From contig CAYUZX010000009.1 in NCBI GenBank assembly GCA_964449285.1, forward strand, positions 4,056-68,055: DNA of 64,000 nucleotides, in the 5' to 3' direction. The first letter of the stretch is position 1, and every line of letters starts with the position of its first letter. The DNA comes from QYOJ01 sp964449285 (GTDB taxonomy: Bacteria > Bacteroidota > Bacteroidia > Bacteroidales > FEN-979). A model generated the notes under the pieces. That model did no database searches and was not told where the DNA came from. It saw only the letters and a list, made by a program, of their open reading frames with translations. The position numbers and the translations under genes were made by a program. Shown piece after piece: positions 59,582 through 64,000 of the stretch.

Positions 59582-60412
59582 ATGAGGAATGAGATAATTG
59601 GAAAAGTTGTTTTGATTACAGGGGCTTCATCCGGAATTGGAGCGGCAACAGCTCTGGCCTTTGACAAAGCCGGGGCCTGGGTGGTGATGGCTGCCAGGAG
59701 AAGAGAGAAACTTGAGCAACTGGCGATTACAATGCATGATCCGCTTATATTGCAGGTTGACATAAGCATTGAAGCGGAGGCTCGCCGGATGGTTCGGGAA
59801 ACCATAAGCCACTTTGGGAGGATTGATGTCCTGATCAATGATGCTGCTTTGATAATCGTTACTCCGGCTGAAAACGTTAGCTCAGAGGACCTTATATCTG
59901 CATTTTACACCAATCTGCTCGGGCCGGTTGCTGCCACACAGGAAGCAGTTATCCAGATGAAAAAACAAGGAGGAGGGCAGATCATCAATGTGGGCTCTCC
60001 CGGGTTTATGATGGGGATTCCGTTTTACAGCCCATATGTTTGTTCCAAAGCAGCCTTTTGTGCCTGGACACGAACTATTCAGGCTGAATGGGCAGGCAGT
60101 GAGATTATCGTGAGTGAATATTTCCCTGGGTACATTCTGACCGACTCCAAGCCTGAATCACGGATTGGAGAGGTAGAGCAGAATCTGTTGATGAGTCCGA
60201 ACCAGAACTGGCTTTCCCGTAAATTTATCAAACCTAAAACACCGGAAGACGTTGCGGTACAATTGATTGGGTTGGTCAGAAAGCCAAAGCCATTGGTATA
60301 CTCTGCAGGCTCTGTCAGGCTGGGAGCATTCATCTCTAACTTCTCACGATTCAGGTTGTCTCTGGCAACCCAGATGGCCCGCACAGCACGGGGTAAAAAA
60401 TCGAATATCTAA
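59582..60412 (+). CDS. Short-chain dehydrogenase/reductase
   Basis: A 276-residue classical SDR: TGASSGIGAA cofactor motif, INDAALI in place of NNAG, and YSPYVCSKAAF with catalytic Tyr and Lys (YxxxK spacing is YVCSK). The Ser is in VGSPG. The substrate is unknown; the C-terminal ~60 residues are basic and hydrophobic and may touch the membrane. It is followed 30 bases later by an MscS channel. The gap upstream (59418-59581) includes repetitive GAAACGAAAATGAAACACGAGATACGAA. Confidence 0.87.
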   Translation: MRNEIIGKVVLITGASSGIGAATALAFDKAGAWVVMAARRREKLEQLAITMHDPLILQVDISIEAEARRMVRETISHFGRIDVLINDAALIIVTPAENVSSEDLISAFYTNLLGPVAATQEAVIQMKKQGGGQIINVGSPGFMMGIPFYSPYVCSKAAFCAWTRTIQAEWAGSEIIVSEYFPGYILTDSKPESRIGEVEQNLLMSPNQNWLSRKFIKPKTPEDVAVQLIGLVRKPKPLVYSAGSVRLGAFISNFSRFRLSLATQMARTARGKKSNI

Positions 60413-60442
60413 TTTATTACCTTTGTTCGAAATAACACCAAC

Positions 60443-62272
60443 ATGAAAAGAGCGGTAGGTTTGTTGGTAGCTCTATTAATCGTTGTCATAAGTCTCTCGG
60501 CAAATGGCCAGGTTGACACCATTGTTGACTCCATCAATCCAGTCGATTCGTTGAACCGGAAACTTAGTGAATTTACTGATCAGATCCGGAAGAATGAACA
60601 GCAGAGACTGGCTGATTCCATAAGGCGACTGGAACTTCAGCGTGAACTTGAACTGGTAAAAGCAAGCGATTACATGCGTCGCCGAGAACTGCAGGATCGT
60701 TTAAATCAACTGGAACAACAAGATTCCATCCGGCTGGAACAGAAGAAACGTCGAGTGGAAGAGATTCGTAATTCGAATGCCGGAATGCCGGTCGCTCCCT
60801 TTGGCGACACGCTGTTTCTGATTTTTAACAAGATAGGGTCTTTCACTCCCCTTGAGCGAACGGAGAGCATCAACAGAAAGATCCAGCAATTGTATAAAAA
60901 CAGGCCCTATTACGCTGATTCTCTCCTGATAATAGGAACAGACAACACACAGGACCTGGTATACCGTGACAAGATAATCATGAGCGTGAGTGATATCGAT
61001 GCGCTCATTAATGGAACTGATCCAAAAGTACTGATTCGACAGTACCGGTTGGCAATCAATCAAGCTGTGCTTGACCACATAAAATATACAAGCCTCTCTA
61101 ACATCCTCAAACGAGTTGGGCTGGTTGTTCTTATCATTGGGATTGTCGCTCTCCTCATCTTCTTACTAAGCAGACTCTTTCGGTTTACGAAAAAATATAT
61201 CGAATCACACCAGGATAAGTTTATCCGCAGTTTCAGTTTCAGGAACTATGAATTCCTTTCCAAAGAGAAAGTGCTGAAAAGTGTATTATGGCTGAACATG
61301 GTTGTAAAGATCTTTTTTTTCATTCTGGTCATCTATCTGGCTCTGCCCTCCCTGTTCAGCATCTTTCCTGTTACTGAGTCTTGGGCTAGTACGTTGATAA
61401 GATGGGTAATCAATCCGATAACTTCGATTTTGCTTGCATTTGTTGACTACTTACCCGACTTGATCACAGTCATTGTTATCATTACCGTGGTGAGGTATCT
61501 GGTAAAATTATTGAAATACCTCTCCAGGGAGATTAAAGCGGGAAAGCTGACCCTCCCTGGGTTCCATCCGGATTATGCGATGCCAACATTTGGAATTGTC
61601 AGGTTCATCCTTTATGCATTTATGTTTGTTATCATCTTTCCCTACCTTCCTGGCTCTGACTCAGATATCTTCAAAGGGGTGTCGGTATTCCTTGGTATCC
61701 TGATCTCCCTCGGTTCCTCATCGGCTATCAGCAATGTGGTGGCCGGATTAGTCATCACATATATGCGTCCGTTCAAGATTGGTGACCGCATTAAAATCGG
61801 GGATGTAACCGGGGATGTAATTGAAAAAACCCCGTTGGTCATCCGTGTCAGAACAATTAAAAATGAAGAGATTACGATCCCCAATAGCCAGATCCTTACT
61901 GGCCACACAATAAATTACTCCATTTCAGGGAAAGCGTCTGGACTGATTCTTCATACCACAGTAACAATTGGTTATGATGTTCCCTGGAATAAAATACACG
62001 AGCTTCTGATCAGTGCAGCCAAATCGACCCAGGGAGTCTCAAAAGAGAAAAAGCCCTTTGTATTACAAACAAGCCTCGATGATTTCTCTGTTGCCTACGA
62101 AATCAATGCGTATACCAACAAACCGGAAGATGCTGCTCTCATCTACTCAGAACTCCATCAGCATATCCAGGATGCATTCAATGATGCCGGCGTGGAGATC
62201 ATGTCACCCAACTACAATGCTATCCGTGATGGGAATGCGTTGGCAATGCCTGGAAAGGAGGATAGAAGTTAA
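60443..62272 (+). CDS. MscS family mechanosensitive channel
   Basis: A 609-residue membrane protein. After a signal/first segment, a periplasmic region (about 30-200) has a coiled-coil stretch (QRLADSIRRLELQRELELVK); then five or more helices lead to the MscS pore helix and beta domain: GSSSAISNVVAGLVITYMRPFKIGDRI (key residues AISNVVAG, PFKIGD), ITIPNSQILTGHTINYS. A typical MscS core with enlarged N-terminal part, as in MscK-like or YbdG-like proteins. It protects against osmotic downshock. Stand-alone. Confidence 0.92.
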   Translation: MKRAVGLLVALLIVVISLSANGQVDTIVDSINPVDSLNRKLSEFTDQIRKNEQQRLADSIRRLELQRELELVKASDYMRRRELQDRLNQLEQQDSIRLEQKKRRVEEIRNSNAGMPVAPFGDTLFLIFNKIGSFTPLERTESINRKIQQLYKNRPYYADSLLIIGTDNTQDLVYRDKIIMSVSDIDALINGTDPKVLIRQYRLAINQAVLDHIKYTSLSNILKRVGLVVLIIGIVALLIFLLSRLFRFTKKYIESHQDKFIRSFSFRNYEFLSKEKVLKSVLWLNMVVKIFFFILVIYLALPSLFSIFPVTESWASTLIRWVINPITSILLAFVDYLPDLITVIVIITVVRYLVKLLKYLSREIKAGKLTLPGFHPDYAMPTFGIVRFILYAFMFVIIFPYLPGSDSDIFKGVSVFLGILISLGSSSAISNVVAGLVITYMRPFKIGDRIKIGDVTGDVIEKTPLVIRVRTIKNEEITIPNSQILTGHTINYSISGKASGLILHTTVTIGYDVPWNKIHELLISAAKSTQGVSKEKKPFVLQTSLDDFSVAYEINAYTNKPEDAALIYSELHQHIQDAFNDAGVEIMSPNYNAIRDGNALAMPGKEDRS

Positions 62273-62363
62273 CAGTAATAAAAAAAGAATGAGGAATTGA
62301 GAATTAGGTTTCAACGGAAATAGTTATTTTAAGCAACCATATACTACTATAAACCAATCATTT

Positions 62364-62873
62364 ATGCGAGAATCAATCCCCCTGAAAAAGCGTCCGACAG
62401 ATTATATCTACCTGGTTTTCTTCTTTGTAAACCTGTTTTTCATCACGTATATAGTCGATCTGGAACAACTTGTCATCAAAGATCCAGGTAGCTTCGGTTA
62501 CCCAATCTGGCCATTGCCGTTTTTTATCGATATGGTGCACTGGTGGGGAAGCACCTTTGATCCCCTTCAGTGGTTGCGTCCGGTGTGGTGGCAGGCTACA
62601 ATATGGCTCGACGTCCTGATTTTCGGCCCCTTTTATGCCTTTGCCATCTATGCTTTCATCAAAGGGAAAGATTGGATCCGTATACCGGCAATCATTGCAA
62701 TGTCAATCCTGTTTACCAATGTTACCATCATATGCAGTGAAGAGATTTGGGGCACAACCCCGGCGCTAAATCTGCCATTGGTTCTATTGGCCAACGCTCC
62801 ATGGTTTCTCTTTCCCATCTTCCTGGTCTGGAAAATGTGGAAGAATCCTCATCCGTTTACTAAAGAGAATTAA
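62364..62873 (+). CDS. EXPERA-like (EBP/TMEM97-like) membrane protein
   Basis: A 169-residue protein with four predicted helices. FFFVNLFFITYIVDLEQLV near the N-terminus, a WWQATIWLDVLIFGPFYAFAIYAFIKGKDWIRIPAI segment (key residues FYAFAIYAF, GKDWIRIPAI) and a TNVTIICSEEIWG helix match the four-helix EXPERA pattern of eukaryotic sterol isomerase EBP and TMEM97 proteins. Bacterial members exist but are poorly studied. It is 2 bases from an Old Yellow Enzyme gene, so the two may work on the same lipid-like substrate. Function unknown. Confidence 0.7.
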   Translation: MRESIPLKKRPTDYIYLVFFFVNLFFITYIVDLEQLVIKDPGSFGYPIWPLPFFIDMVHWWGSTFDPLQWLRPVWWQATIWLDVLIFGPFYAFAIYAFIKGKDWIRIPAIIAMSILFTNVTIICSEEIWGTTPALNLPLVLLANAPWFLFPIFLVWKMWKNPHPFTKEN

Positions 62874-62875
62874 CT

Positions 62876-63949
62876 ATGCTTCCGCTTTTCTCCTCATTCA
62901 ACTTGAAAGGGATCCCGGTCAAGAACAGGGTAATCATGCCAGCGATGGTTTGCCCCGGGTATGCTGGTGCAGATGGCATCGTAACAAGAAGAAACCTTGA
63001 GCATTATCGTGAGAGAGCCGAAGGTGGTGCTGGAATCATTGTGACTGAAGCGACAGCTGTTTGTAAAATCGGACGACTCTCTCCAACCCAGTTGGGAATC
63101 TGGTCTGATGAACAAATCGAAGGGTTGAGTCAGGTATCTATGATTGTTAAAAGTTTTGGCGCTGTCTCCCTTATCCAGATTCATCATGCCGGCTTGGTTG
63201 CCCCCGAAAGTGTTACAGAAGAACCCGTGGGTCCATCTGTAAACCCTCAGGAGCCCCGATCAAGGAGCCTCGCTGTTGAGGAAATTCAGCAGATCATGGA
63301 TGACTTCATCCGGGCTGCTATTCGTGCTCAACAGGCTGGCTTTGACGGTGTTCAGATCCATGGGGCCCACGGATATCTGCTCAACCAGTTTGCTTCGGCC
63401 TTTTACAACCAGCGTGAGGATGACTATGGCGGAACAACTGAGGGAAGAATGCGGTTAGCTTCTGAGATTATTGATAGGATTAGGAAAGCTTGCGGTGACT
63501 CATTTCTGATCACATACCGGATGGGCGCCAATTCTCCTACGCTTGAAGATGGAATTGAAATTGCTTCTTACCTGGAACATAAGCCAATCGATATGCTCGA
63601 TGTTTCACATGGAGGATCATTGGTTACATTGCCCCGGCCGCCAAAAGAGTTTGCTTACAACTGGATCTGCTATTCAGGAACGGAAATTAAAAAGGTTGTG
63701 AAACTCCCTGTTGGGGTTGTTAATGAAATTCGCACTCCTGAGCGAGCCAATTACCTGATTGAGAATAATCTGGCAGATTTCGTAAGCCTCGGGAGGCCGA
63801 TCCTTGCCGATCCGCACTGGGTCTCAAAAGCGCAACATCATGAAGAGATGATCGTTTCCTGCCTGAACTGCCGGCCCCGTTGCAAATGGTATATTGATAG
63901 TTCCCATTGCCCTGCACTGCATATCCGTATGAAAAAGGGGCTTATTTAA
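62876..63949 (+). CDS. Old Yellow Enzyme family NADH:flavin oxidoreductase
   Basis: A 357-residue TIM-barrel flavoprotein: VKNRVIMPAMV at the start, HHAGL, the substrate-binding HGAHGYLLNQF and RTDDYGG-like (REDDYGG) motifs, and LGRPILADP at the phosphate-binding end. The C-terminal CLNCRPRCKW carries Cys residues like the iron-sulphur-binding loop of 2,4-dienoyl-CoA reductases, but the second domain is missing. It should reduce an enone or related C=C bond with FMN. The gene is coupled to the EXPERA-like gene. The substrate is unknown. Confidence 0.9.
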   Translation: MLPLFSSFNLKGIPVKNRVIMPAMVCPGYAGADGIVTRRNLEHYRERAEGGAGIIVTEATAVCKIGRLSPTQLGIWSDEQIEGLSQVSMIVKSFGAVSLIQIHHAGLVAPESVTEEPVGPSVNPQEPRSRSLAVEEIQQIMDDFIRAAIRAQQAGFDGVQIHGAHGYLLNQFASAFYNQREDDYGGTTEGRMRLASEIIDRIRKACGDSFLITYRMGANSPTLEDGIEIASYLEHKPIDMLDVSHGGSLVTLPRPPKEFAYNWICYSGTEIKKVVKLPVGVVNEIRTPERANYLIENNLADFVSLGRPILADPHWVSKAQHHEEMIVSCLNCRPRCKWYIDSSHCPALHIRMKKGLI

Positions 63950-64000
63950 GGGAATCCAACTTAACCATCATGATCTCGACCTGTGCGTTGTAGACCTTCA
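63942..64000 (-). CDS. C-terminal end of an unidentified gene (continues past window)
   Basis: On the minus strand the frame is open from the window edge to TAA at 63942-63944 and reads KVYNAQVEIMMVKLDSLK, a plausible helical C-terminus. It overlaps the convergent flavin oxidoreductase end by 8 bases. Too short to assign. Confidence 0.35.
   Translation of the reverse strand, partial: KVYNAQVEIMMVKLDSLK

Overview
The window looks like a chromosomal scaffold from an uncultured or lightly studied Bacteroidota member (Bacteroidales-like). The taxonomic signals are two type IX secretion C-terminal sorting domains, a DUF1573 protein, a GH92/GH2 mannosidase pair, a single-RRM RNA-binding protein, starts that mostly lack a strong Shine-Dalgarno sequence, and a flexirubin-type tyrosine ammonia-lyase. 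A run of 100 N at 49562-49661 marks a scaffold gap. No plasmid, phage, insertion sequence or CRISPR array was seen. All family names come from reading motifs; no search was run.

Region 1 (1-4422). The end of one B12-binding radical SAM gene and a second complete one lie on the plus strand, followed by a DUF1573 protein (minus strand) and a histidine kinase/response regulator pair overlapping by ATGA.

Region 2 (4429-33815) is the main feature: about 29.4 kb of almost gap-free minus-strand genes read from a tyrosine ammonia-lyase at 33815 down to a discrete acyltransferase at 4429. The set holds five FabF-type ketosynthases with complete Cys-His-His triads, two Cys-less chain-length-factor-like partners, one half-size ketosynthase-like protein, one KAS III-like protein, three acyl carrier proteins, a ketoreductase, two hotdog dehydratase-like proteins, two hotdog thioesterases, an acyltransferase and an LpxL-like acyltransferase. 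It also holds a LolA-like protein, a lipoprotein, a NodB deacetylase, an ABC-2 exporter, a BtrH-like protein and MarC. This is the backbone of an aryl polyene/flexirubin-type pathway: p-coumarate is extended by type II polyketide enzymes and moved to the envelope. Unusual additions are two B12-binding radical SAM enzymes inside the cluster (two more sit just past its end), a 3-hydroxyacyl-CoA dehydrogenase, two paralogous enoyl-CoA hydratases and a c-type haem protein. These suggest a modified, possibly branched or methylated, product. No aryl-CoA/ACP ligase, DarA, MMPL exporter, glycosyltransferase or CrtI-like desaturase is present in the window; some could lie left of position 1.

Region 3 (33925-49561) is mixed housekeeping and accessory content: RRM protein, tRNA-Arg(ACG), a large transglutaminase lipoprotein, a glycyl radical enzyme, an N-terminally short AI-2E-family protein, a histidine kinase remnant, a beta-barrel protein, a large T9SS cargo, the probable glycyl radical activase, an M64 peptidase, a T9SS Asp-box protein, a DMT transporter and a broken asparaginase C-terminus at the gap.

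Region 4 (49662-64000) holds a C69 dipeptidase, GH92 and GH2 mannosidases, galactokinase and aldose epimerase, a short-chain dehydrogenase, an MscS channel, an EXPERA-like membrane protein and an Old Yellow Enzyme family oxidoreductase.

A second striking feature is a set of short, low-complexity dispersed repeats of a few recurring types (GATGCCG-, ATTCGTAATT-, GGCAGTTGGCAG-, GGTGAACT-, AAATAGCG-, CCCCCTnnAGGGGG-like). They sit between genes and also inside genes, in frame, adding protein segments at termini and probable surface loops of at least six enzymes or lipoproteins.
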